Source: Muricoccus harenae (GTDB lineage Bacteria > Pseudomonadota > Alphaproteobacteria > Acetobacterales > Acetobacteraceae). From it: a stretch of 64,000 bases of DNA. Position numbers and translations under genes: made by a program. Under the pieces are notes generated by a model that ran no database searches, was not told the origin of the DNA, and saw nothing but the letters and a program-made list of their open reading frames with translations. How positions within the stretch are numbered: the first letter of the stretch is position 1; each line of letters starts with the position of its first letter. The DNA is taken from the NCBI RefSeq assembly GCF_009848505.1, contig NZ_WWDL01000010.1, forward strand, positions 1 through 64,000, read 5' to 3'. This document shows positions 25,015 to 33,291 of this stretch, in pieces.

Positions 25015-26298
25015 TCAGCCCGCGCGCAGCTTCTCCAGTTCGGCGGCCGCCACGTCCTGCCGCACTTGGCGCCTTTCCACGAGGATGGCGGCCAGCTTCG
25101 CCACCTCCTCGCCCACCGCGCCGGCGGCGATGGCGACGTTGTTGGCATGCAGCGCCATGTGGCCCTTCTGGATGCCGGTGGTGGCGAGGGCCTTCATCGC
25201 GCCGAAGTTCTGCGCGAGGCCGACGGCGGCGATGATGCGCGCCAATTCCGCGGCGGTGGTGACGCCGAGGATCTTCAGGCAGGCGCGGGCGGTGGGATGG
25301 ATCTTGGTGGCGCCGCCGACGAGGCCGACTGGGAGGGGGATTTCGATGGAGCCGGCGAGGCTGCCATCGGCAGTGACCTCCCAGCTGGTCAGGCTGGTGT
25401 AGCGGCCGTTGCGGGCGGCGAAGGCATGGGCGCCGGCTTCGACCGCGCGGGTATCGTTGCCGGTGGCGAGCACGACGGCGGAGATGCCGTTCATGATGCC
25501 CTTGTTGTGGGTGGCGGCGCGGTAGGGGTCGGCTTCGGCGAAGTGGTAGGCGGAGAGCATGCCGTCGCGCACCGCTTCGCCGCCGATCGCTTCCGCGGGC
25601 CAGATGGCGCGGGCGCGGGCGAGGCGGCGGTCGGCGAGGTTGGAGAGGATGCGGAGGAAGACCTTGCCACCTGTCCAGGATTCGATGGCCGGCGCCAGGG
25701 TTTCGGCCATGGTGTTGACGGTGTTGGCGCCCATGGCATCGCGCGTGTCGATGATGAGATGCGTCACCACCATCGGGCCGCCGCGCGTGGCGATGACGCG
25801 CACTTCGAGGTCCCGGAACCCACCGCCGAGCTTCACGAGCATGGGGTCGCAGCCATCGCAGGTGGCGGCGATCTCGTCACGGCGTTCGAGGATGCGGAGG
25901 CGGGCATTCTCGGGGTCCGTCACGCCGACGAGCTGCACCTGCGCGATCATCAGGTTGCCGGAGACGGAGGTGGTGAAGCCGCCGCTGTCGTAGCACTGGC
26001 GCGCGGAGTTGCAGACGGCGGCGACGACGGAGGATTCCTCGGTCGCCATGGGCACGAGCACGTCCTTCCCGTCCACGCGCATGTTGGTGGCGACGCCGAT
26101 GGGGATGGAGAGGGTGGCGACCACATTCTCGATCATGTGGTCGGCGAGATGCGGGTCGATGTTCCCGGGGGCGGCCAGCTGCGTGATCGTGGTGTCGTCG
26201 AGGTTGGAGAAGGCGGCGACGGCTTCCAGGCGTTCCGCGGTGCTCATGCGGTGGAAACCGGAGATGCGCGAGGTGAGATTGCTGATCGTCATCGTCAT
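25015..26298 (-). CDS. mvaA: Class II (degradative) hydroxymethylglutaryl-CoA reductase
   Basis: 427-residue class II HMG-CoA reductase. The catalytic Glu is in MATEESSVVAAVCN, Lys in ATHNKGIMNGI, Asp in ATGNDTRAVE and His near the C-terminus in IQKGHMALHANN. Class II enzymes in bacteria such as Pseudomonas mevalonii run toward mevalonate oxidation to HMG-CoA, giving growth on mevalonate. No HMG-CoA lyase is in the window, so the pathway would finish elsewhere. The Bug-type binding protein directly upstream (90 bases) could scavenge the substrate; that is inference. Two tandem Met codons open the gene; ATG 26298 is used. Confidence 0.94.
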   Translation of the reverse strand: MTMTISNLTSRISGFHRMSTAERLEAVAAFSNLDDTTITQLAAPGNIDPHLADHMIENVVATLSIPIGVATNMRVDGKDVLVPMATEESSVVAAVCNSARQCYDSGGFTTSVSGNLMIAQVQLVGVTDPENARLRILERRDEIAATCDGCDPMLVKLGGGFRDLEVRVIATRGGPMVVTHLIIDTRDAMGANTVNTMAETLAPAIESWTGGKVFLRILSNLADRRLARARAIWPAEAIGGEAVRDGMLSAYHFAEADPYRAATHNKGIMNGISAVVLATGNDTRAVEAGAHAFAARNGRYTSLTSWEVTADGSLAGSIEIPLPVGLVGGATKIHPTARACLKILGVTTAAELARIIAAVGLAQNFGAMKALATTGIQKGHMALHANNVAIAAGAVGEEVAKLAAILVERRQVRQDVAAAELEKLRAG

Positions 26299-26387
26299 GT
26301 CCGATGCGGCTTGGGTAGGCGTGGGTGGGCGATCCCGGCGCGCAAAGGCGCCAGGGCCGGCCTTGTCGGGGCGGGGAGCGGCGGCGG

Positions 26388-27350
26388 CTATTCGAGCTTG
26401 ATGTTGCCTTCGCGGATCACGTCGCCCCAGCGGCGCGTGTCGTCAGCGAGATTCTTGCGGAGTACGGCAGCGTCGCCGCTGACGAGTTCCACGCCCTGCT
26501 CCGACATGCGGGTGCGGAGCGCGGTGTCGTCGGTGGCAGCGCGCAGGGCGGTGGCGGCGCGGGTGATGATCGGCTGCGGCGTGCCGGCCGGGGCGAAAAG
26601 GCCCTGCCAGAAGAAGACCTCGAAGCCCGGCAGGGTGTTGGAGACGGGCGGCAGGTTCGGATAGCCGGGGAGCGGGGCGCTGGCGGTGACGGCGAGGCCG
26701 CGCGTGCCGCCATCCGCGAGGGTGGTCGCGGCTTCCTGGATGGCATGGAAGACGACATGGATGCGGCCCTGGCGCAGGTCGAGCGCCGCTGGAGCGCCGC
26801 CGCGATAGGGGACATGCACGATGTCGATCCCGGCGCGGGCGCGGAACATCTCCAGGCAGAGATGGCTGACGGAGCCGGTGCCGGGGGAGCCGAAGAGGAC
26901 CTTTCCGGGGTTCGCCTTGCAGTAAGCGATGAGTTCCGCCGTGTCCCTGGCCGGCACGGAAGGGTGGACATGCAGGATGAAGGGGGTGCGGAAGACCATG
27001 CCGATCGCGTCCAGCTCCTTCGCCGGGTCCTTCGGCGTCAGCTGGGGCTGGAGGGTCTGGTTGATGGCCAGTGTCGTGGTGCCCATGACCAGGGTGTGGC
27101 CATCGGGGCGGGCGCGGGCGGCGTAGGTGGCGGCGACGGAGGTGGCCGCGCCAGGGCGGTTCTCGACCACCACGGGGACGCCGAGATTGCGCGACATCGG
27201 GTCCGCGACGGCGCGCGAGGCGAGATCGGTGACGCCGCCCGGCGGGTAGCCTTCGATCAGGGTGATCGGGCGATCGGGCCAGTTGCCCTGGGCGAAGGCC
27301 GGAAGGGCGGGCAGGGCGAGGGCGCTGCCGAGGAGGGTGCGGCGGTTCAT
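26388..27350 (-). CDS. Bug/TctC-family periplasmic receptor
   Basis: 320-residue tripartite tricarboxylate transporter receptor. A signal peptide (MNRRTLLGSALALPALPAFA) is followed by the characteristic WPDRPITLIEGYPPGGVTD, the GSPGTGSVSHL loop and HVPYRGGAPAALDL. These proteins bind carboxylates in the periplasm; many bacteria have far more receptors than TctAB membrane pairs. The neighbouring mvaA suggests a ligand linked to mevalonate, but ligand choice cannot be read. The ATG at 27350 is used. It heads the mvaA-dehydrogenase group. Confidence 0.92.
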   Translation of the reverse strand: MNRRTLLGSALALPALPAFAQGNWPDRPITLIEGYPPGGVTDLASRAVADPMSRNLGVPVVVENRPGAATSVAATYAARARPDGHTLVMGTTTLAINQTLQPQLTPKDPAKELDAIGMVFRTPFILHVHPSVPARDTAELIAYCKANPGKVLFGSPGTGSVSHLCLEMFRARAGIDIVHVPYRGGAPAALDLRQGRIHVVFHAIQEAATTLADGGTRGLAVTASAPLPGYPNLPPVSNTLPGFEVFFWQGLFAPAGTPQPIITRAATALRAATDDTALRTRMSEQGVELVSGDAAVLRKNLADDTRRWGDVIREGNIKLE

Positions 27351-27507
27351 GCTGGACGTTTCCCTGGTTGTTCGTCTTATCGTTGACGCCAGGGTGTCCC
27401 ACGTGGACCCGCGCCGGGAAGGGACAGTCCTCCGGATTCTGCGAGGCACTGTCCCAGGGGTTCGGCTGGGACAGATGGGCCGGAGGATGACTTCCCCGGC
27501 CTTTGCC

Positions 27508-28371
27508 TCACTCGCTGCCGAGCAGCCCCTCGAGGATGCCGCGCATCAGTGCCGCGCCTTCCGAAAGGCGTTCGAGCGCGAGTGGCCGCCCGTGCGGATC
27601 GCCGACGGTGGCGAGGGTCGCGCGGTCCTGGGCGAGTTCGCGGGCGGAGAGGCGGCCGTCGCCGTCATAGTCCAGGCTTTCCACCGCCAGCCGCGCCGCG
27701 ACGACGCCGCTGACGGCGCCTGCCGTGTTGGTGAGGCCGGAGAGTTCGGGCGCGACCTCGGCCTGGAGGGAGACGAGCCAGGTGGCGCCGCGGAAGAGGC
27801 GGGCCAGCTCGGCGGTGCCGAGAAGATTGTCGCCGGAGACGTCGCCGGCGCGGATGATGGCGGCGGCGCATTCCGGCACATTGCCGCTGGCCGGTCCGCA
27901 GCCGGCCTCGATCACCTCGATGGCGCCGAGGAAGGCGATGCCCTCGCCCTGGGCCGCGAAGGTGAGCGGGGTGGCGGGGCAGCGCTGCCAGCGGGTGAGG
28001 GGGATGTCCCCGGGCAGGCGGTCGTCGCGGGTCTTGTTGGCGGGCTCGGCGGTTTCCAGCTCGTCGCCGGCGGGGCGGAGCATGAGGCGCGGGGCCTCGG
28101 CGCCGCGGGCGGTGGCGATGGTCCAGTCCGACTGGGCTCGGGTGGCGGTGAAGCGGAGGAGTCGGCCGGTGTCGTCGGCCGGCAGGCGCGCGGCGCCGCG
28201 GGCGGAAAGGGCGAGCAGGGCGGTGGGGGCAGTGCAGCCGCCCTCGAACCAGACACCGCGCAGGGGCTCGGGCACAGCGATGGTCGGGGAGGCCGGTGCC
28301 TGGGCGCGGGCGGCGAGCGGCGCGACCAGGGCCAGCGCCAGGGCCAGGGGGGCGAGGCGGAAGCGGGTCAT
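27508..28371 (-). CDS. Secreted protein with EF-hand-like motifs
   Basis: 287 residues, unrecognised family. A signal peptide (LALALALVAPLAARAQA) predicts export. Near the C-terminus a canonical EF-hand loop appears, DYDGDGRLSARE, and a looser one earlier, DVSGDNLLGTAE, so calcium binding is likely. Several Cys residues (WFEGGCTAP, QRCPA, EAGCGPASGNVPEC) could form disulfides. It overlaps the stop of the five-repeat secreted protein upstream by four bases, so both are made together and probably act together outside the inner membrane. No enzymatic motif is visible. Confidence 0.72.
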   Translation of the reverse strand: MTRFRLAPLALALALVAPLAARAQAPASPTIAVPEPLRGVWFEGGCTAPTALLALSARGAARLPADDTGRLLRFTATRAQSDWTIATARGAEAPRLMLRPAGDELETAEPANKTRDDRLPGDIPLTRWQRCPATPLTFAAQGEGIAFLGAIEVIEAGCGPASGNVPECAAAIIRAGDVSGDNLLGTAELARLFRGATWLVSLQAEVAPELSGLTNTAGAVSGVVAARLAVESLDYDGDGRLSARELAQDRATLATVGDPHGRPLALERLSEGAALMRGILEGLLGSE

Positions 28372-29852
28372 GGCAGGGGCACCTCGATGCCGGCGCAAAG
28401 ATCCAGGCGCGCGCGCTCCACCTCCCGCCCGTCGCGGAAGATGGCGAGGAGGCGGGCGGGGCAGGCGGCACCCTCGGGCGGGGCGACGTCGAGCGTCTCA
28501 TTCACGCCGAGGACGTTGGTGCCGAGGCGGTCGTCGCCGCGCGGGGCGTCCGGCGCATCGATGTAGAGCTCGACGATGGGGGTGGTGCCGGCGTTGCGCA
28601 GGCGGACGCTTCCGGGGCGGGGGCCGGAATCCTCCTCGCCATCGCTGGCGTCGAGGTCGCTGGCGATGGTCCAGCCTGGGCGGATGACGATGACGGGGTT
28701 CCGGCAGATGTCGATCTCGCGCCGTTCCTCCGCGCCGTTGGTTGGGAAGACCATGCGCAGGTCCACGGTGCAGTCCACCGGGACGGAGAGGGTGTGGCGG
28801 GCTTCGCGCGCTAGGCCGCCGGGCAGGCGTTCCGGGCCCCAGTCGCCTTCGGAGGAGGAGGAGACGTAGATCTCATCGATGCGCGCGCCGTGGCGGTTGA
28901 TGATGGTGACGGGGCGTTCGGGCGGGCGGGGGATGCCACTGCCGTCGAAGGTGATGCTGGGGGTGCGGCAGATGTCCACGCCGCGCTTCGCCTCGGCGGC
29001 GTCGTCCTCATAGGTGGCGCGGAGATCGGCCTCGCAGCCGGGGATGCGGATGCGCAGGCGGAGGCTCCCGCCTTCCGGGAGGGCTTCCTCGCCCATGCGG
29101 TCCACGCCCCAGCCTTCCTCCGATTCGAGCGGGCCGCCGCGGCCGCCGGCGACGGCATGCAGGCCCTGCAGCGCGCGGCCCGCGCGGTTGAGGATGGTGA
29201 GCTCCCGCCAACTGGTGTTCGGATCGGCCAGGGCGACGCGCGGGTTACGGCAGAGATCGGTGCGGGGGCGCGAGACCTCGGAGCCATCGGCCATGATGGC
29301 TGTGATATCAAAGACGCAGTCACGGCGGCGGCCGAGGCGGAGGCGGTGGGTGCGGCCGGCGGGAATGACCTCGGCGCCCAGCCGGTCCGGGCCGCGGGAG
29401 GCGGCGCCGGGCGGGGCAGCGAAGATTTCCCGCACGTCGATGTCCGTGTCGTTGTTGATCAGCGCCTCGCGCGCCGGGGCGCCGGGATCGCCAAGGGTGA
29501 CGCGGTTGGAGCGGCAGAGGTCGATGTTGCGACGTTCCTCAATGGATTCATCGGCGAGGACGGCGCGGAGGGACCAGGCGCAGGGCTGGTTGCGGCCGAG
29601 GCGGACGCGGAAGGTGCCGCCATTGGGGAGGGTATCGGCGCCCAGGCGGTCGGGGCCGGGGGCGGTCTCGGTGGCGGGGGCCATGAACAGCTCACGCACG
29701 GCGAGGCCGGTCTCGTTGATGACGACCGCCTCCCGCTCCGCCGCTGCCGCCCGGCCCTGGCTTTGGCCTTGGTTCTGGGCTTGGCCGGGCGAGGAGGCGA
29801 GGAGTAGCGCCACCAGCGCGATCCCCCTCATCCCCGCGAAGATCCCACGCAT
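28368..29852 (-). CDS. Secreted protein of five cysteine-paired repeats
   Basis: 494 residues with an N-terminal signal (MRGIALVALLLASSPGQAQ). The mature part is five repeats of about 80 residues (roughly 41-121, 128-209, 216-303, 313-391, 414-493). Each repeat reads: a beta-strand xxxIxN, a conserved xxELF/xEIY, a GPDRLG-like turn, a strand RxRLGR, a Cys, and a closing DLC/DIC. In all five the two Cys are exactly 22 residues apart (91/113, 179/201, 273/295, 361/383, 464/486), which implies one disulfide per domain. No family is recognised. It overlaps a smaller EF-hand-like secreted partner. ATG 29852 is used; ATG 29831 would also give a full signal peptide. Confidence 0.78.
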   Translation of the reverse strand: MRGIFAGMRGIALVALLLASSPGQAQNQGQSQGRAAAAEREAVVINETGLAVRELFMAPATETAPGPDRLGADTLPNGGTFRVRLGRNQPCAWSLRAVLADESIEERRNIDLCRSNRVTLGDPGAPAREALINNDTDIDVREIFAAPPGAASRGPDRLGAEVIPAGRTHRLRLGRRRDCVFDITAIMADGSEVSRPRTDLCRNPRVALADPNTSWRELTILNRAGRALQGLHAVAGGRGGPLESEEGWGVDRMGEEALPEGGSLRLRIRIPGCEADLRATYEDDAAEAKRGVDICRTPSITFDGSGIPRPPERPVTIINRHGARIDEIYVSSSSEGDWGPERLPGGLAREARHTLSVPVDCTVDLRMVFPTNGAEERREIDICRNPVIVIRPGWTIASDLDASDGEEDSGPRPGSVRLRNAGTTPIVELYIDAPDAPRGDDRLGTNVLGVNETLDVAPPEGAACPARLLAIFRDGREVERARLDLCAGIEVPLP

Positions 29853-30113
29853 CCCCAAGGCCCCGATTCAATGCCGCGCCGACCTGTCCGGCATGGTGCG
29901 ATGCAGGATCGTCGCATGAAAGCCACGGCGCAATGGCCGAAAAGCCACACATCTCGTTCCGAGTGGCGCATCCGGTGGGCCGGTCGTTCAAGCCAGCGCG
30001 ATCATGGCAGAGCTTTCATCCCCAGCTGCGGAATTCCTGCCGGGGCAGGATTCAGCCCGGAGGCGATCCCGGCCTAAGATGCGCGGGAAGTGTCCATGGG
30101 AGGACCGACAGAT

Positions 30114-31091
30114 ATGACATACCTGATGATGGGCCGGCGCAGCGTGCTGGCCGGCGCGGCCGCGCTTCCGTTCCTCGGCGCCCGCGCCAGGGCGCAGGGG
30201 AACCAGCGTTATGCAAGCCTGAACATCTTCATCCCCGCCGCGCCGGGTGGTGGCTGGGATGGGCTGGGGCGCGCGATCGAGCAGGTTGCGCGGCAGGCGG
30301 GGCTGGTGGGCTCCATGCAGTTCGAGAATGTGGGCGGGGCCGGCGGCGCGGTGGGGCTGCCGCGCTTCGTCTCGCAGCGGCGCGGGCGGCCGGACGCGCT
30401 GATGGTGGCCGGCGCCGTGATGGTCGGCGCGACCATCACCAACAAGAGCCCGGTGGGCATCAAGGACGTGACGCCGATCGCGCGGCTGACGGACGAGACC
30501 TCGGCCATCGTGGTGCCGGCGAGTTCGGAGATCCGCGACCTCAAGGGGCTGATGGATGCGCTGAAGGCCAATCCGGGTGCGGTGGCCGTGGGCGGCGGCT
30601 CGGCGGGCGGGATCGACCACATCCTGCTGGGGCTGCTCATCAAGTCGGTCGGGCGGAACGCGCGGGAGGCCTCCTATGTTGCCTTCGCGGGCGGCGGCCC
30701 AGCCGTGGCGGCCATTCTCGGTGGCCAGGTGAAGGCCGGCATCTCCGGCTGGTCCGAATTCGCCGAGCAGATCAAGGCGGGCCGGATGCGCGCCCTGGCC
30801 ACGAGTGGCGAGAAGCGGATCGATCCCAGCGTGCCGACGCTGAAGGAAAGCGGCATCGACATCGTGATGGGCAATTGGCGCGGCATCTTCGCGCCGCCCG
30901 GAATCAATGCCGAGATGCGGGCGAAGCACACCGCCTTCGCCAAGGAACTGCACGCGCTGCCGGCCTGGAAGGAGCTGCTGCAGACGCGCGGCTGGGAGGA
31001 CGCCTTCATGGAGGGCAGTGAGTTCGAGGCCTTCCTGAAGCGCGACCATGACGAGACGACTGCCGTGCTGAAGGATATCGGCCTGGCGTGA
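30114..31091 (+). CDS. tctC: TctC-family periplasmic receptor of the tripartite tricarboxylate transporter
   Basis: 325 residues. A twin-Arg-like signal (GRRSVLAGAAALPFLGARARAQ) is followed by the TctC core: FIPAAPGGGWDGLGRAI, NVGGAGGAVGLPRF, and GGGSAGGIDHILLG. It captures a tri- or dicarboxylate in the periplasm and hands it to TctAB. GGGAGGA just upstream supports the ATG at 30114. It heads the tctC-tctB-tctA operon, with 118 bases before tctB. The substrate may be citrate or a related acid; not decidable from sequence. Confidence 0.93.
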   Translation: MTYLMMGRRSVLAGAAALPFLGARARAQGNQRYASLNIFIPAAPGGGWDGLGRAIEQVARQAGLVGSMQFENVGGAGGAVGLPRFVSQRRGRPDALMVAGAVMVGATITNKSPVGIKDVTPIARLTDETSAIVVPASSEIRDLKGLMDALKANPGAVAVGGGSAGGIDHILLGLLIKSVGRNAREASYVAFAGGGPAVAAILGGQVKAGISGWSEFAEQIKAGRMRALATSGEKRIDPSVPTLKESGIDIVMGNWRGIFAPPGINAEMRAKHTAFAKELHALPAWKELLQTRGWEDAFMEGSEFEAFLKRDHDETTAVLKDIGLA

Positions 31092-31209
31092 GCGCCGGCC
31101 GGCGGGGGCGCGCGGGAGGCCTTGCGCGCCCGTCGCTTCCGCGTTCCGGGCTCCCGTGCCATTCAGATCAGCGGAACCCGCCGCAGCGGGACCAGGGAAC
31201 GATGCATCT

Positions 31210-31707
31210 ATGAACCAGACCTTCCCGCAGGGTGGGACGCCCCGCGCCGATCTTGGCGTGGGGCTGTTCGTCCTGCTGCTCGGCCTGCTAGCGCTCTATG
31301 CCGCCTGGGCGATTCCTGATTCGCCACTCTATGCCCAGGTGGGCGCGAAGGCGGTTCCCTATCTCGTCGGCGCGATCATGGTGGTGCTGGGGATTGGGCT
31401 TTCGGCCTCCGCCTTGCGTGGCGGGTGGAGCCAGGACATCGAGGAGGCGATGGAAGCGCCGCCGACCAACTGGCGGGCGCTTGGGCTGCTGGGCGCGGGG
31501 CTGCTGGTGCAGATCGCGCTGATCGATTGGCTGGGCTTCGTCATCGCGGCGACCATCCAATACGTGCTGGTCTGTTCGGCCTTCGGCTCGCGCAAGCCGT
31601 TGCGCGACCTGGCGATCGGGATCGTGGTGACGCTCGGCGCCTATCTCGCCTTCTCGCGCCTGCTGGGCGTCAATATCGGTGCGGGCGTGCTGGAGGGAAT
31701 TCTCTGA
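31210..31707 (+). CDS. tctB: Small membrane subunit of tripartite tricarboxylate transporter
   Basis: 165 residues with four predicted membrane helices ([77 protein letters not shown]), the usual TctB layout. It is the small, poorly conserved subunit of the TctAB symporter. Its TGA overlaps the tctA ATG by one base (TGATG), so they are coupled. The start is the ATG at 31210. Confidence 0.9.
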   Translation: MNQTFPQGGTPRADLGVGLFVLLLGLLALYAAWAIPDSPLYAQVGAKAVPYLVGAIMVVLGIGLSASALRGGWSQDIEEAMEAPPTNWRALGLLGAGLLVQIALIDWLGFVIAATIQYVLVCSAFGSRKPLRDLAIGIVVTLGAYLAFSRLLGVNIGAGVLEGIL

Positions 31708-33209
31708 TGGACGCCATCTCCGGCCTCGCCATGGGCTTCGGCGCCGCGCTGACGCCGATCAATCTCGGCTGGGCGCTGCTGGGCTGCTTCCTCGGCACCG
31801 CGATCGGCGTGCTGCCGGGCATTGGGCCGGCGCTGACCATCGCGCTGCTGCTGCCGGTGACTTTCAAGGTGGAGGCGACGGGGGCCTTCATCCTGTTCTG
31901 CGGCGTGTTCTACGGGGCCATGTATGGTGGATCGACCACCTCGATCCTGCTGAACACGCCAGGAGAATCGGGATCGATCATCACCGCGCTGGAAGGCGCG
32001 AAGATGGCGCGCAACGGGCGGGCGGGACCGGCGCTGGTGACCGCCGCCGTCGGCTCCTTCGTGGCGGGAACGGTGGGGACGCTGGGCATTTCCTTCATCG
32101 GGCCGATCGTGGTGGATCTGGCGCTGAAGCTGGGGCCGGCAGAGTATTTCTCCCTGATGCTGCTGTGCTTCGTCACCGTCTCGGCGGTGCTGGGCGGATC
32201 GGCGCTGCGGGGGCTCACCTCGCTCGGCTTCGGGCTGTTGCTGGGGCTGGTGGGCATCGACCTGCAGACGGGGCAGCCGCGGATGACCTTCGGGATTCCG
32301 GAGCTGCTGGACGGGGTGAACGTGGTGCTCGTCGCGGTGGCGCTGTTCGCCGTGGGCGAGACGCTGCACCTGGCCTGGCGCCATGTGGAAGGGAAGCAGG
32401 AGGTACGGCCGATCGGTCGGCTGTGGATGAGCCGGACTGACTGGAAGCGCAGCATCGGGCCCTGGCTGCGCGGCTCCTTCCTCGGCTTTCCCTTCGGCGT
32501 GCTGCCGGCGGGCGGAACCGAGATGCCGACCATGCTGAGCTATTACGCCGAGCAGAAGCTTGTGAAGCCGGAGCATCGCGGCGAATTCGGCACGACGGGT
32601 GCGATCGAGGGTGTCGCGGGGCCGGAGGCGGCGAACAATGCTGCGGCGGCGGGCGTGCTGGTGCCGATGCTGACGCTGGGCCTGCCCACTTCCGCGACGG
32701 CGGCGATCATGCTCTCGGCGTTTCAGTCCTATGGCATCCAGCCGGGGCCGATGCTGTTCACGCAGCAGGCGGCGCTGGTCTGGACGCTCATCGCGAGCCT
32801 CTACATCGCCAATGTCATGCTGGTGGTGCTGAACCTGCCGCTGGTCGGGCTCTGGGCGCGCATTCTGAAGATCCCGACGCCGCAGCTCTATGCGGGCATC
32901 CTGGTCTTCGCGACGATCGGCACCTACGGCATCAGCAACTCGGTCACTGACCTCGTGCTGCTCTACGGAATTGGCATTATCGCGATGTTCATGCGGCGCT
33001 TCGACTTCCCGACGGCGCCCGTGGTGATCGGGATGATCCTGGGGCCGATGGCGGAGCAGGCGCTGCGGCAGGCGCTGACAATCAGTCAGGGCGATTGGTC
33101 CACTTTCGTGACGCGGCCGATCTCACTGGGCATCCTGGTGCTGGCAGCGGCGGCACTGGCAGGGCCGCGGCTCTGGGGGCTGTGGCGGAGAACGCGCCGC
33201 CCGGCCTGA
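31707..33209 (+). CDS. tctA: Large membrane subunit of tripartite tricarboxylate transporter
   Basis: 500 residues with about 11 or 12 membrane helices. Highly conserved TctA motifs are present: [35 protein letters not shown] and, repeating the same theme in the second half, [19 protein letters not shown] and [15 protein letters not shown]. It is the main cation-coupled transport subunit in the inner membrane. Completes the tctC-tctB-tctA operon; the next gene, a histidine kinase, starts 82 bases on and may be independent. Confidence 0.96.
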   Translation: MDAISGLAMGFGAALTPINLGWALLGCFLGTAIGVLPGIGPALTIALLLPVTFKVEATGAFILFCGVFYGAMYGGSTTSILLNTPGESGSIITALEGAKMARNGRAGPALVTAAVGSFVAGTVGTLGISFIGPIVVDLALKLGPAEYFSLMLLCFVTVSAVLGGSALRGLTSLGFGLLLGLVGIDLQTGQPRMTFGIPELLDGVNVVLVAVALFAVGETLHLAWRHVEGKQEVRPIGRLWMSRTDWKRSIGPWLRGSFLGFPFGVLPAGGTEMPTMLSYYAEQKLVKPEHRGEFGTTGAIEGVAGPEAANNAAAAGVLVPMLTLGLPTSATAAIMLSAFQSYGIQPGPMLFTQQAALVWTLIASLYIANVMLVVLNLPLVGLWARILKIPTPQLYAGILVFATIGTYGISNSVTDLVLLYGIGIIAMFMRRFDFPTAPVVIGMILGPMAEQALRQALTISQGDWSTFVTRPISLGILVLAAAALAGPRLWGLWRRTRRPA

Positions 33210-33291
33210 GGGTAGGCGCCATATCGGGCGTGGTGGCGGGGCGGCACGGCCTGCCCTATATGGGCCAGGGCGTTCCGTCCCGGACCACGCC

